The notes under the pieces are model-generated. The model worked only from the letters and a program-made list of their open reading frames with translations, had not been told where the DNA came from and did not search any database. The translations under genes and the position numbers were made by a program. DNA of 64,000 nucleotides from Bathymodiolus brooksi (taxonomy: Eukaryota; Mollusca; Bivalvia; Mytilida; Modiolidae): positions 2,356,001 through 2,420,000 of the forward strand of contig OY804578.1 in assembly GCA_963680875.1 (NCBI GenBank), in the 5' to 3' direction. Shown here piece by piece: positions 35,335 to 49,900 of this stretch (its first letter is position 1; every line of letters starts with the position of its first letter).

Positions 35335-35935
35335 GGGAGTGGACGGACGGACGACGGATGCCAAGTGATGGCAATTTCGGGTCAGGTGAGCTAAAAATCG
35401 GCCAATCAGAAACAAGAATTGCCTGTGACGGCCATGTTAGTTAACAGATCGGGATGAAATGAGCAATCTTTATAGAGGACCTTCCATAGATGCTTCTTAC
35501 CAAGTTTCGGTTCATTTGGCCAAGCGGTTTTGGAGGAGAAGATTTTTAATAATCGGCCAATCAGAAACAAGAATTGCCTGTGGCGGCCATGTTTGTTAAC
35601 GGTTCAGGATGAAATGAGCAATCTTTAAAGAGGACCTTCCATAGATGCTTACTACCAAGTTTCGGTTCATTTGGCCAAGCGGTTTCAGAGAAGATTTTTT
35701 AAAATCGGCCAATCAGAAACAAGAATTGCCTGTGGTGGCCATGTTTGTTAATAGATAGGAACAAAATGAGCAATCTTTAGAGAGGACCTTCCATCGATGC
35801 TTCCTACCAAGTTTCAGTTCATTTGGTCGAGAGGTTTCAGAGTAGAAGATTAAAATGCGAAAAGTTAACGGACGACAGACGACAGACACCAAGTGATGGC
35901 AAAAGCTCACCTTGCCACAGGCAAGGTGAACTAAA
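35335..35935 (+). mobile_element. pearl/Helentron-like element, unit 3
   Basis: About three copies of the 155-bp repeat (CCAATCAGAAACAAGAATTG at roughly 35,402, 35,560 and 35,710), preceded by an end sequence GGTCAGGTGAGCTAAAAATC. It finishes with AGCTCACCTTGCC-ACAG-GGCAAGGTGAACT, a terminal hairpin. The copies here are closer to each other than to those in unit 2. Confidence 0.6.
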
Positions 35936-36473
35936 AAGGCACTTGTTTCAGCTATTTTCAGACAATTTAGCAGTTGTTTTGGACTTTTAAATTGCAGAAT
36001 AAACACAATATACGTTCATTGTTGTTAAATATAAAATTAATTTGCATTCGCTGGGAAACAAGCTAGAAAAGTTTGCCAAAGACTGGTTTTTCTTCCTGTT
36101 TCTAAAGCTCATACACATAAATTTTATATTTTCCGACAATGTATGTGTATTGTATATTATCCTGCAATCATTATATTTGCTATACAAATATAGTATACAA
36201 ATAAATTTGTGTTTTATTCGTCTAGTATAGGAATACCTTTATAGGCCCCGCCCATTATGAAATTCTTTTTTTCTGTTCTCTGTTCGACAGACCAGTAATA
36301 AATATAAACAATCTACTGTTGTTGTTAACAAATGTGGTTTTTCATATTTCTAAATACAAATGTATAATATAATTTTAAAATTCAACATTCATTGTATACT
36401 TATTTCACACTAAACAACTCGTTAAATGAATGAAAAATCAAAAATTAATTGTTTAAAAAAAATCTATCTGCAG
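35936..36473. other. AT-rich sequence, probably intron of the plus-strand gene
   Basis: No exon with both splice sites was found. It ends in the acceptor AAATCTATCTGCAG of the terminal exon at 36,474. Confidence 0.35.
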
Positions 36474-36657
36474 GGCACTGTGTGTAGACCATCCAAATAT
36501 GAATGAGAAAGTATCACGTTTCAACATAGAATGGTCCCCAAGACTGTCTTTAGTTGATAATGATATGATTGATGAGGACCTAAATGACACTCTTCTGCAA
36601 ATTAACATGTCAGTGCCACTTGAAAATATTGAAAGTCGTCGACGTGTAGCAATCTGA
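36474..36657 (+). CDS. terminal exon of an unrecognised protein
   Basis: The acceptor TATCTGCAG at 36,465-36,473 is followed by one nucleotide completing a split codon (phase 2), 60 codons and a TGA. The peptide starts ALCVDHPNMNEKVSRFNIEW, is acidic in the middle (DNDMIDEDLND) and ends NIESRRRVAI. Composition, lack of repeats and a clean acceptor make it look like real coding sequence, but I do not recognise the family. A possible poly(A) signal ATTAAA lies 77 nt after the stop. Earlier exons would lie upstream, in the transposon-rich part of the window or beyond it, and were not found. The gene converges on the FG-GAP gene, whose stop is 490 bp away on the other strand. Confidence 0.6.
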
Positions 36658-36733
36658 ATCACATGTTTACATGTGAGCATATTTACAAGCATCGTACACA
36701 TCATATCACATATGGTACAAATCATAAATATCT

Positions 36734-36739
36734 ATTAAA
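36734..36739 (+). terminator. possible poly(A) signal of the plus-strand gene
   Basis: ATTAAA, the commonest variant of AATAAA, 77 nt downstream of the stop at 36,657. Confidence 0.45.
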
Positions 36740-36939
36740 ACATGTTAAAGGGGGGTTGGGTAAAAAGACTTGCTAAAACATGTCTTTCTTCCAGCGTCTC
36801 TTCAAATAAATTCTATATTCACCATCAACAGACCAATATTGTATATTTATTCAAAAACAATGTACTGTATATTGCCTCTCTAAATTGTTCAATCACTTGT
36901 CCTATTCTTGGAGAACATAAGCTGCATTCCATTCTAGTG

Positions 36940-37146
36940 TTTAAAGTAATATTTTATTTGAATCTCACAATATCACCACTTTCATTATTACTACCTATAT
37001 AATCGTCATCTTCTAAATCATCGTCATTTTCATTGATTTCCTCTATAAAATGTTCACTCATCCTCCTCCTCCTCCACCACACATGTTCACTCATCCTCAT
37101 CCTCCTCCACACATGTTCACTCATCCTCATCCTCCTCCACACATGT
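36940..37146 (-). other. 3' UTR of the FG-GAP gene with a displaced acidic reading frame
   Basis: After the stop at 37,147 come three copies of a 30-bp unit (ACATGTGTGGAGGAGGATGA...), each ending GATGAGTGA, so every unit carries an in-frame TGA. In the next frame, sequence past the repeats encodes EEINENDDDLEDDDYIGSNN and ends RFK-stop, very like an acidic cytoplasmic tail. AATAAA overlaps that second stop (36,957-36,964), a plausible poly(A) signal. The original protein tail may have continued into this frame before the 30-bp repeat grew. Confidence 0.55.
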
Positions 37147-37309
37147 TCACTCATCTGAATCTCTGTCATCGTCACTGTCGTCTACATTGTTATAGTATGT
37201 AGCAGGTGAACACAACCAGGACAATAGTACAATGATGGTAAATACCATTCCAGCATACAATATGGTATAAATATGGTTTGTATGGTGATGTAGAGAAAAA
37301 CCCAGATAC
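37147..37309 (-). CDS. last exon: transmembrane helix and acidic tail
   Basis: The acceptor is TATTTTTTTTCAG. The first nucleotide completes the glycine codon begun in the exon ending at 55,840 (GG/G), so the chain reads RLG-YLGFSLHHH. Residues 13-33 (IYTILYAGMVFTIIVLLSWL) form a single membrane helix and are followed by YYNNVDDSDDDRDSDE and a stop, an acidic cytoplasmic tail in a type I topology (inferred). The exon provides 53 residues. A longer acidic frame downstream suggests the present stop may be recent. Confidence 0.75.
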
Positions 37310-37462
37310 CTGAAAAAAAATATAATAATACAATAAAACAGAGGATCCACAAGATAGTTAGCTTGACAAGTTTATGACACCAAAACTCATCAAATTCAAT
37401 TGCACACACTGCCAATCATAAATTTATTAATCACTTTAAAAATGATAATAACTTAAAATCAA
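37310..37462. other. intron sequence beside the last exon
   Basis: A strong polypyrimidine tract on the minus strand next to the acceptor; otherwise AT-rich. Confidence 0.5.
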
Positions 37463-37790
37463 TGTAGACTAGACACTATCATATTGATATGTAGACTAGA
37501 CACTATCATATTGTATGTGGACTAGACACTATCATATTGATATGTAGACTAGACACTATCATATTGATATGTAGACTAGACACTATCATATTCATATGTA
37601 GACTAGACACTATCATATTGTATGTGGACTAGACACTATCATATTGATATGTAGACTAGACACTATCATATTGATATGTAGACTAGACACTATCATATTG
37701 ATATGTAGACTAGACACTATCATATTGATATGTAGACTAGACACTATCATATTGATATGTAGACTAGACAGTATCATATTGATATGTGCA
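37463..37790. repeat. 27-bp minisatellite, about 12 copies
   Basis: TGTAGACTAGACACTATCAT plus ATTGATA, with occasional deletions (ATTGTATGTGG). The minus frame is open (HINMIVSSL) because 27 is divisible by three; not a gene. Confidence 0.95.
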
Positions 37791-37964
37791 ATTGGCACAA
37801 GTGATTATTGAATTGAGTTAGAATAAACAATTGAATATATTTGTTATTATTTTTAGGCTGATACCCAAAGATTGGGATACTGTATAGGCCAATGTGATAT
37901 CTTGATGCAAGAATATATCAGATGAAACATGTGGAATTCCACACCTGAAATTGTACAACCAACT
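37791..37964. other. single-copy intron sequence
   Basis: About 170 bp between two arrays with no feature. Confidence 0.4.
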
Positions 37965-40900
37965 ACCAAATGGTGTAGCTTACCAAATGATGTAGCCTAC
38001 CAAATGAAGTAGCCTACTAAATGATGTAAATGATGTAGCCTACTAAATGATGTAAATGATGTAGCCTACTAATTGAAGTAGCCTACTAAATGATGTAAAT
38101 GATGTAGCCTATTAAATGATGTAAATGATGTAGCCTACTAAATGATGTAAATGATGTAGCCTACTAAATGATGTAAATGATGTAGCCTACCAAATGATGT
38201 ATCCTACTAAATGATGTAAATGATGTAGCCTACTAAATGATGTAAATGATGTAGCCTAGTAAATGATGTAAATGATGTAGCCTACTAAATGATGTAAATG
38301 ATGTAGCCTACCAAATGATGTAGCCTACTAAATGATGTAAATGATGTAGCCTACCAAATGGTGTAGCCTACTAAATGATGTAGCCTACTAAATGATGTAA
38401 ATGATGTAGCCTACCAAATGATGTAGCCTACTAAATGATGTAAATGATGTAGCCTACTAAATGATGTAAATGATGTAGCCTACTAAATGATGTAAATGAT
38501 GTAGCCTACCAAATGGTGTAGCCTACTAAATGATGTAGCCTACCAAATGATGTAGCCTACTAAATGATGTAGCCTACTAAATGATGTAAATGATGTAGCC
38601 TACTAAATGATGTAAATGATGTAGCCTACCAAATGATGTAGCCTACTAAATGATGTAAATGATGTAGCCTACTAAATGATGTAAATGATGTAGCCTACTA
38701 AATGATGTAAATGATGTAGCCTACTAAATGATGTAAATGATGTAGCCTACCAAATGGTGTAGCCTACTAAATGATGTAGCCTACCAAATGATGTAGCCTA
38801 CTAAATGATGTAAATGATGTAGCCTACTAAATGATGTAAATGATGTAGCTTACTAAATGATGTAAATGATGTAGCCTACCAAATGATGTAGCCTACTAAA
38901 TGATGTAGCCTACTAAATGATGTAAATGATGTAGCCTACTAAATGATGTAAATGATGTAGCCTACCAAATGATGTAGCCTACTAAATGATGTAGCCTACT
39001 AAATGATGTAGCCTACTAAATGATGTAGCCTACTAAATTATGTAGCTACTAAATGATGTAAATGATGTAGCCTACTAAATGATGTAAATGATGTAGCCTA
39101 CTAAATGATGTAAATGATGTAGCCTACTAAATGATGTAGCCTACTAAATGATGTAAATGATGTAGCCTACTAAATGATGTAAATGATGCAGCCTACCAAA
39201 TGGTGTAGCCTACTAAATGATGTAGCCTACCAAATGATGTAGCCTACTAAATGATGTAGCCTACTAAATGATGTAAATGATGTAGCCTACTAAATGATGT
39301 AAATGATGTAGCCTACCAAATGATGTAGCCTACTAAATGATGTAAATGATGTAGCCTACTAAATGATGTAAATGATGTAGCCTACCAAATGGTGTAGCCT
39401 ACTAAATGATGTAGCCTACCAAATGATGTAGCCTACTAAATGATGTAGCCTACTAAATGATGTAAATGATGTAGCCTACTAAATGATGTAAATGATGTAG
39501 CCTACCAAATGATGTAGCCTACTAAATGATGTAAATGATGTAGCCTACTAAATGATGTAAATGATGTAGCCTACTAAATGATGTAAATGATGTAGCCTAC
39601 TAAATGATGTAAATGATGTAGCCTACTAAATGATGTAAATGATGTAGCCTACCAAATGGTGTAGCCTACTAAATGATGTAGCCTACCAAATGATGTAGCC
39701 TACTAAATGATGTAAATGATGTAGCCTACTAAATGATGTAAATGATGTAGCTTACTAAATGATGTAAATGATGTAGCCTACCAAATGATGTAGCCTACTA
39801 AATGATGTAGCCTACTAAATGATGTAAATGATGTAGCCTACTAAATGATGTAAATGATGTAGCCTACCAAATGATGTAGCCTACTAAATGATGTAGCCTA
39901 CTAAATGATGTAGCCTACTAAATGATGTAGCCTACTAAATTATGTAGCTACTAAATGATGTAAATGATGTAGCCTACTAAATGATGTAAATGATGTAGCC
40001 TACTAAATGATGTAAATGATGTAGCCTACTAAATGATGTAGCCTACTAAATGATGTAAATGATGTAGCCTACTAAATGATGTAAATGATGCAGCCTACCA
40101 AATGGTGTAGCCTACTAAATGATGTAGCCTACTAAATGATGTAGCCTACTAAATGATGTAAATGATGTAGCCTACTAAATGATGTAAATGATGTAGCCTA
40201 CCAAATGATGTAGCCTACTAAATGATGTAAATGATGTAGCCTACTAAATGATGTAAATGATGTAGCCTACCAAATGGTGTAGTCTACTAAATGATGTAGC
40301 CTACCAAATGATGTAGCCTACTAAATGATGTAGCTTACTAAATGATGTAAATGATGTAGCCTACTAAATGATGTAAATGATGTAGCCTACCAAATGATGT
40401 AGCCTACTAAATGATGTAGCCTACTAAATGATGTAAATGATGTAGCCTACTAAATGATGTAAATGATGTAGCCTACTAAATGATGTAGCCTACCAAATGA
40501 AGTAGCCTACTAAATAATGTAAATGATGTAGCCTATTAAATGATGTAAATGATGTAGCCTACTAAATGATGTAAATGATGTAGCCTACTAAATGATGTAA
40601 ATGATGTAGCCTACCAAATGATGTAGCCTACTAAATGATGTAAATGATGTAGCCTACTAAATGATGTAAATGATGTAGCCTACCAAATGATGTAGCCTAG
40701 TAAATGATGTAAATGATGTAGCCTACCAAATGATGTAAATGATGTAGCCTACTAAATGATGTAAATGATGTAGCCTACCAAATGGTGTAGCATACTAAAT
40801 GATGTAGCCTACTAAATGATGTAGCCTACCAAATGATGTAGCCTACTAAATGATGTAGCCTACTAAATGATGTAAATGATGCAGCCTACTAAATGATGTA

Positions 40901-43900
40901 GCCTACCAAATGATGTAGCCTACTAAATGATGTAAATGATGTAGCCTACTAAATGATGTAAATGATGTAGCCTACTAAATGATGTAAATGATGTAGCCTA
41001 CCAAATGGTGTAGCCTACTAAATGATGTAGCCTACCAAATGATGTAGCCTACTAAATGATGTAGCCTACTAAATGATGTAAATGATGTAGCCTACTAAAT
41101 GATGTAAATGATGTAGCCTACCAAATGATGTAGCCTACTAAATGATGTAAATGATGTAGCCTACTAAATGATGTAAATGATGTAGCCTACTAAATGATGT
41201 AAATGATGTAGCCTATTAAATGATGTAAATGATGTAGCCTACCAAATGATGTAGCCTACTAAATGATGTAGCCTACTAAATGATGTAAATGATGTAGCCT
41301 ACTAAATGATGTAAATGATGTAGCCTACTAAATGATGTAAATGATGTAGCCTACTAAATGATGTAAATGATGTAGCCTACCAAATGATGTAGCCTACTAA
41401 ATGATGTAGCCTACTAAATGATGTAAATGATGTAGCCTACTAAATGATGTAAATGATGTAGCCTACTAAATGATGTAGCCTACTAAATGATGTAAATGAT
41501 GTAGCCTACTAAATGATGTAGCCTACTAAATGATGTAAATGATGTAGCCTACCAAATGATGTAGCCTACTAAATGATGTAAATGATGTAGCCTACTAAAT
41601 GATGTAAATGATGTAGCCTACTAAATGATGTAAATGATGTAAATGATGTAGCCTACTAAATGATGTAAATGATGTAGCCTACTAAATGATGTAGCCTACT
41701 AAATGATGTAAATGATGTAGCCTACTAAATGATGTAAATGATGTAGCCTACTAAATGATGTAAATGATGTAGCCTACCAAATGATGTAGCCTAATAAATG
41801 ATGTAAATGATGTAGTCTACTAAATGATGTAAATGATGTAGCCTACTAAATGATGTAAATGATGTAGCCTACTAAATGATGTAAATGATGTAGCCTACTA
41901 AATGATGTAAATGATGTAGCCTACTAAATGATGTAAATGATGTAGCCTACCAAATGATGTAGCCTACTAAATGATGTAGCCTACCAAATGATGTAGCCTA
42001 CTAAATGATGTAGCCTACTAAATGATGGAAATGATGTAGCCTACTAAATGATGTAAATGATGTAGCCTACCAAATGATGTAGCCTACTAAATGATGTAAA
42101 TGATGTAGCCTACTAAATGATGTAAATGATGTAGCCTACCAAATGGTGTAGCCTACTAAATGATGTAGCCTACCAAATTATGTAGCCTACTAAATGATGT
42201 AGCCTACTAAATGATGTAAATGATGTAGCCTACTAAATGATGTAAATGATGTAGCCTACCAAATGATGTAGCCTACTAAATGATGTAGCCTACTAAATGA
42301 TGTAAATGATGTAGCCTACTAAATGATGTAAATGATGTAGCCTACTAAATGATGTAGCCTATTAAATGATGTAAATGATGTAGCCTACTAAATGATGTAA
42401 ATGATGTAGCCTACTAAATGATGTAAATGATGTAGCCTACTAAATGATGTAAATGATGTAGCCTACTAAATGATGTAGCCTACCAAATGATGTAAATGAT
42501 GTAGCCTATTAAATGATGTAAATGATGTAGCCTACCAAATGATGCAGCCTACTAAATGATGTAAATGATGTAGTCTACTAAATGATGTAAATGATGTAGC
42601 CTACTAAATGATGTAAATGATGTAGCCTACCAAATGATGTAGCCTACTAAATGATGTAGCCTACTAAATGATGTAAATGATGTAGCCTATTAAATGATGT
42701 AAATGATGTAGCCTACTAAATGATGTAGCCTATTAAATGATGTAAATGATGTAGCCTACCAAATGATGTAGCCTACTAAATGATGTAAATGATCTAGCCT
42801 ACTAAATGATGTAAATGATGTAGCCTACTAAATGATGTAAATGATGTAGCCTACCAAATGATGTAGCCTACTAAATGATGTAGCCTACTAAATGATGTAA
42901 ATGATGTAGCCTATTAAATGATGTAAATGATGTAGCCTACTAAATGATGTAAATGATGTAGCCTACTAAATGATGTAAATGATGTAGCCTACTAAATGAT
43001 GTAGCCTACTAAATGATGTAAATGATATAGCCTATTAAATGATGTAGCCTACTAAATGATGTAGCCTACTAAATGATGTAGCCTATTAAATGATGTAGCC
43101 TACTAAATGATGTAAATGATGTAGCCTACCAAATGATGTAGCCTACTAAATGATGTAAATGATGTAGCCTACTAAATGATGTAGCCTATTAAATGATGTA
43201 AATGATGTAGCCTACTAAATGATGTAAATGATGTAGCCTACTATATGATGTAAATGATGTAGCCTACTAAATGATGTAAATGATGTAGCCTACTAAATGA
43301 TGTAGCCTATTAAATGATGTAGCTTACTAAATGATGTAAATGATGTAGCCTACTAAATGATGTAAATGATGTAGCCTACCAAATGATGTAGCCTACTAAA
43401 TGATGTAGCTTACTAAATGATGTAAATGGTGTAAATGATGTAGCCTACCAAATGATGTAGCCTACTAAATGATGTAAATGATCTAGCCTACTAAATGATG
43501 TAAATGATGTAGCCTACTAAATGATGTAAATGATGTAGCCTACCAAATGATGTAGTCTACTAAATGATGTAGCCTACTAAATGATGTAAATGATGTAGCC
43601 TATTAAATGATGTAAATGATGTAGCCTACTAAATGATGTAAATGATGTAGCCTACTAAATGATGTAAATGATGTAGCCTACTAAATGATGTAGCCTACTA
43701 AATGATGTAAATGATGTAGCCTACTAAATGATGTAGCCTACTAAATGATGTAGCCTATTAAATGATGTAGCCTACTAAATGATGTAAATGATGTAGCCTA
43801 CCAAATGATGTAGCCTACTAAATGATGTAAATGATGTAGCCTACTAAATGATGTAGCCTATTAAATGATGTAAATGATGTAGCCTACTAAATGATGTAAA

Positions 43901-46900
43901 TGATGTAGCCTACTATATGATGTAAATGATGTAGCCTACTAAATGATGTAAATGATGTAGCCTACTAAATGATGTAGCCTATTAAATGATGTAAATGATG
44001 TAGCCTACTAAATGATGTAAATGATGTAGCCTACTATGATGTAAATGATGTAGCCTACTAAATGATATAAATGATGTAGCCTACTAAATGATGTAGCCTA
44101 CTAAATGATGTAAATGATGTAGCCTACTAAATGATGTAAATGATGTAGCCTACTAAATGATGTAAATGATGTAGCCTACCAAATGATGTAGCCTACTAAA
44201 TGATGTAGCCTATTAAATGATGTAAATGATGTAGCCTACTAAATGATGTAGCCTACTAAATGATGTAAATGATGTAGCTACTAAATGATGTAAATGATGT
44301 AGCCTACTAAATGATGTAAATGATGTAGCCTACTAAATGATGTAAATGATGTAGCCTACTAAATGATGTAAATGATGTAGCCTACTAAATGATGTAAATG
44401 ATGTAGCCTATTAAAAGATGTAAATGATATAGCCTACTAAATGATGTAAATGATGTAAATGATGTAGCCTACTAAATGATGTAAATGATGTAGCCTACTA
44501 AATGATGTAAATGATGTAGCCTATTAAATGATGTAGCCTACTAAATGATGTAAATGATGTAGCCTACTAAATGATGTAGCCTACTAAATGATGTAAATGA
44601 TGTAGCCTATTAGATGATGTAAATGATGTAGCCTACCAAATGATGCAGCCTACTAAATGATGTAAATGATGTAGTCTACTAAATGATGTAAATGATGTAG
44701 CCTACTAAATGATGTAAATGATGTAGCCTACCAAATGATGTAGCCTACTAAATGATGTAGCCTACTAAATGATGTAAATGATGTAGCCTATTAAATGATG
44801 TAAATGATGTAGCCTACTAAATGATGTAGCCTATTAAATGATGTGAATGATGTAGCCTACCAAATGATGTAGCCTACTAAATGATGTAAATGATCTAGCC
44901 TACTAAATGATGTAAATGATGTAGCCTACTAAATGATGTAAATGATGTAGCCTACCAAATGATGTAGCCTACTAAATGATGTAGCCTACTAAATGATGTA
45001 AATGATGTAGCCTATTAAATGATGTAAATGATGTAGCCTACTAAATGATGTAAATGATGTAGCCTACTAAATGATGTAAATGATGTAGCCTACTAAATGA
45101 TGTAAATGATGTAGCCTATTAAATGATGTAGCCTACTAAATGATGTAGCCTACTAAATGATGTAGCCTATTAAATGATGTAGCCTACTAAATGATGTAAA
45201 TGATGTAGCCTACCAAATGATGTAGCCTACTAAATGATGTAAATGATGTAGCCTACTAAATGATGTAGCCTATTAAATGATGTAAATGATGTAGCCTACT
45301 AAATGATGTAAATGATGTAGCCTACTATATGATGTAAATGATGTAGCCTACTAAATGATGTAAATGATGTAGCCTATTAAATGATGTAAATGATGTAGCC
45401 TACTAAATGATGTAAATGATGTAGCCTACTAAATGATGTAAATGATGTAGCCTACCAAATGATGTAGCCTACTAAATGATGTAGCTTACTAAATGATGTA
45501 AATGGTGTAAATGATGTAGCCTACCAAATGATGTAGCCTACTAAATGATGTAAATGATCTAGCCTACTAAATGATGTAAATGATGTAGCCTACTAAATGA
45601 TGTAAATGATGTAGCCTACCAAATGATGTAGCCTACTAAATGATGTAGCCTACTAAATGATGTAAATGATGTAGCCTATTAAATGATGTAAATGATGTAG
45701 CCTACTAAATGATGTAAATGATGTAGCCTACTAAATGATGTAAATGATGTAGCCTACTAAATGATGTAAATGATGTAGCCTACTAAATGATGTAAATGAT
45801 GTAGCCTACTAAATGATGTAAATGATGTAGCCTATTAAATGATGTAGCCTACTAAATGATGTAGCCTACTAAATGATGTAGCCTATTAAATGATGTAGCC
45901 TACTAAATGATGTAAATGATGTAGCCTACCAAATGATGTAGCCTACTAAATGATGTAAATGATGTAGCCTACTAAATGATGTAGCCTATTAAATGATGTA
46001 AATGATGTAGCCTACTAAATGATGTAAATGATGTAGCCTACTATATGATGTAAATGATGTAGCCTACTAAATGATGTAAATGATGTAGCCTACTAAATGA
46101 TGTAGCCTATTAAATGATGTAAATGATGTAGCCTACTAAATGATGTAAATGATGTAGCCTACTATGATGTAAATGATGTAGCCTACTAAATGATATAAAT
46201 GATGTAGCCTACTAAATGATGTAGCCTATTAAATGATGTAAATGATGTAGCCTACTAAATGATGTAAATGATGTAGCCTACTAAATGATGTAAATGATGT
46301 AGCCTACCAAATGATGTAGCCTACTAAATGATGTAAATGATGTAGCCTATTAAATGATGTAAATGATGTAGCCTACTAAATGATGTAGCCTACTAAATGA
46401 TGTAAATGATGTAGCCTACTAAATGATGTAAATGATGTAGCCTACTAAATGATGTAAATGATGTAGCCTACTAAATGATGTAAATGATGTAGCCTATTAA
46501 AAGATGTAAATGATGTAGCCTACTAAATGATGTAAATGATGTAGCCTACTAAATGATGTAAATGATGTAGCCTACTAAATGATGTAAATGATGTAGCCTA
46601 CTAAATGATGTAAATGATGTAGCCTACTAAATGATGTAAATGATGTAGCCTATTAAATGATGTAAATGATGTAGCCTACTAAATGATGTAAATGATGTAG
46701 CCTACTAAATGATGTAAATGATGTAGCCTACCAAATGATGTAGCCTACTAAATGATGTAGCCTACTAAATGATGTAAATGATGTAGCCTACCAAATGATG
46801 TAGCCTACTAAATGATGTAAATGATGTAGCCTATTAAATGATGTAAATGATGTAGCCTACTAAATGATATAAATGATGTAGCCTACTAAATGATGTAGCC

Positions 46901-49900
46901 TATTAAATGATGTAAATGATGTAGCCTACTAAATGATGTAAATGATGTAGCCTACCAAATGATGTAGGCTACTAAATGATGTAGCCTACTAAATGATGTA
47001 AATGATGTAGCCTACTAAATGATGTAGCCTACTAAATGATGTAAATGATGTAAATGATGTAGCCTACCAAATGATGTAGCCTACTAAATGATGTAAATGA
47101 TGTAGCCTACTAAATGATGTAAATGATGTAGCCTACTAAATGATGTAAATGATGTAGCCTACTAAATGATGTAAATGATGTAGCCTACTAAATGATGTAA
47201 ATGATGTAGCCTACTAAATGATGTAAATGATGTAGCCTACCAAATGATGTAGCATACTAAATGATGTAGCCTACTAAATGATGTAGCCTACTAAATGATG
47301 TAAATGATGTAGCCTACTAAATGATGTAAATGATGTAGCCTACTAAATGATGTAAATGATGTAGCCTATTAAAAGATGTAAATGATATAGCCTACTAAAT
47401 GATGTAAATGATGTAAATGATGTAGCCTACTAAATGATGTAAATGATGTAGCCTACTAAATGATGTAAATGATGTAGCCTACTAAATGATGTAAATGATG
47501 TAGCCTATTAAATGATGTAAATGATGTAGCCTACTAAATGATGTAAATGATGTAGCCTACTAAATGATGTAGCCTACTAAATGATGTAAATGATGTAGCC
47601 TATTAAATGATGTAAATGATGTAGCCTACCAAATGATGCAGCCTACTAAATGATGTAAATGATGTAGTCTACTAAATGATGTAAATGATGTAGCCTACTA
47701 AATGATGTAAATGATGTAGCCTACCAAATGATGTAGCCTACTAAATGATGTAGCCTACTAAATGATGTAAATGATGTAGCCTATTAAATGATGTAAATGA
47801 TGTAGCCTACTAAATGATGTAGCCTATTAAATGATGTAAATGATGTAGCCTACCAAATGATGTAGCCTACTAAATGATGTAAATGATCTAGCCTACTAAA
47901 TGATGTAAATGATGTAGCCTACTAAATGATGTAAATGATGTAGCCTACCAAATGATGTAGCCTACTAAATGATGTAGCCTACTAAATGATGTAAATGATG
48001 TAGCCTATTAAATGATGTAAATGATGTAGCCTACTAAATGATGTAAATGATGTAGCCTACTAAATGATGTAAATGATGTAGCCTACTAAATGATGTAGCC
48101 TACTAAATGATGTAAATGATGTAGCCTATTAAATGATGTAGCCTACTAAATGATGTAGCCTACTAAATGATGTAAATGATGTAGCCTACCAAATGATGTA
48201 GCCTACTAAATGATGTAAATGATGTAGCCTACTAAATGATGTAGCCTATTAAATGATGTAAATGATGTAGCCTACTAAATGATGTAAATGATGTAGCCTA
48301 CTATATGATGTAAATGATGTAGCCTACTAAATGATGTAAATGATGTAGCCTATTAAATGATGTAAATGATGTAGCCTACTAAATGATGTAAATGATGTAG
48401 CCTACTAAATGATGTAAATGATGTAGCCTACCAAATGATGTAGCCTACTAAATGATGTAGCTTACTAAATGATGTAAATGGTGTAAATGATGTAGCCTAC
48501 CAAATGATGTAGCCTACTAAATGATGTAAATGATCTAGCCTACTAAATGATGTAAATGATGTAGCCTACTAAATGATGTAAATGATGTAGCCTACCAAAT
48601 GATGTAGCCTACTAAATGATGTAGCCTACTAAATGATGTAAATGATGTAGCCTATTAAATGATGTAAATGATGTAGCCTACTAAATGATGTAAATGATGT
48701 AGCCTACTAAATGATGTAAATGATGTAGCCTACTAAATGATGTAAATGATGTAGCCTACTAAATGATGTAAATGATGTAGCCTACTAAATGATGTAAATG
48801 ATGTAGCCTATTAAATGATGTAGCCTACTAAATGATGTAGCCTACTAAATAATGTAGCCTATTAAATGATGTAGCCTACTAAATGATGTAAATGATGTAG
48901 CCTACCAAATGATGTAGCCTACTAAATGATGTAAATGATGTAGCCTACTAAATGATGTAGCCTATTAAATGATGTAAATGATGTAGCCTACTAAATGATG
49001 TAAATGATGTAGCCTACTATATGATGTAAATGATGTAGCCTACTAAATGATGTAAATGATGTAGCCTACTAAATGATGTAGCCTATTAAATGATGTAAAT
49101 GATGTAGCCTACTAAATGATGTAAATGATGTAGCCTACTATGATGTAAATGATGTAGCCTACTAAATGATATAAATGATGTAGCCTACTAAATGATGTAG
49201 CCTATTAAATGATGTAAATGATGTAGCCTACTAAATGATGTAAATGATGTAGCCTACTAAATGATGTAAATGATGTAGCCTACCAAATGATGTAGCCTAC
49301 TAAATGATGTAAATGATGTAGCCTATTAAATGATGTAAATGATGTAGCCTACTAAATGATGTAGCCTACTAAATGATGTAAATGATGTAGCCTACTAAAT
49401 GATGTAAATGATGTAGCCTACTAAATGATGTAAATGATGTAGCCTACTAAATGATGTAAATGATGTAGCCTACTAAATGATGTAAATGATGTAGCCTATT
49501 AAAAGATGTAAATGATGTAGCCTACTAAATGATGTAAATGATGTAGCCTACTAAATGATGTAAATGATGTAGCCTACTAAATGATGTAAATGATGTAGCC
49601 TACTAAATGATGTAAATGATGTAGCCTACTAAATGATGTAAATGATGTAGCCTATTAAATGATGTAAATGATGTAGCCTACTAAATGATGTAAATGATGT
49701 AGCCTACTAAATGATGTAAATGATGTAGCCTACCAAATGATGTAGCCTACTAAATGATGTAGCCTACTAAATGATGTAAATGATGTAGCCTACCAAATGA
49801 TGTAGCCTACTAAATGATGTAAATGATGTAGCCTATTAAATGATGTAAATGATGTAGCCTACTAAATGATATAAATGATGTAGCCTACTAAATGATGTAG

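Noticed and set aside
32709..35935. Protein-coding gene in the pearl-like region
   Set aside because: All open frames there are 60-97 codons, repeat with the element units and differ between strands; no domain is visible.
36453..36725. 90-codon minus-strand frame
   Set aside because: Shadow of the plus-strand terminal exon, which has the acceptor, a sensible peptide and a poly(A)-like signal.
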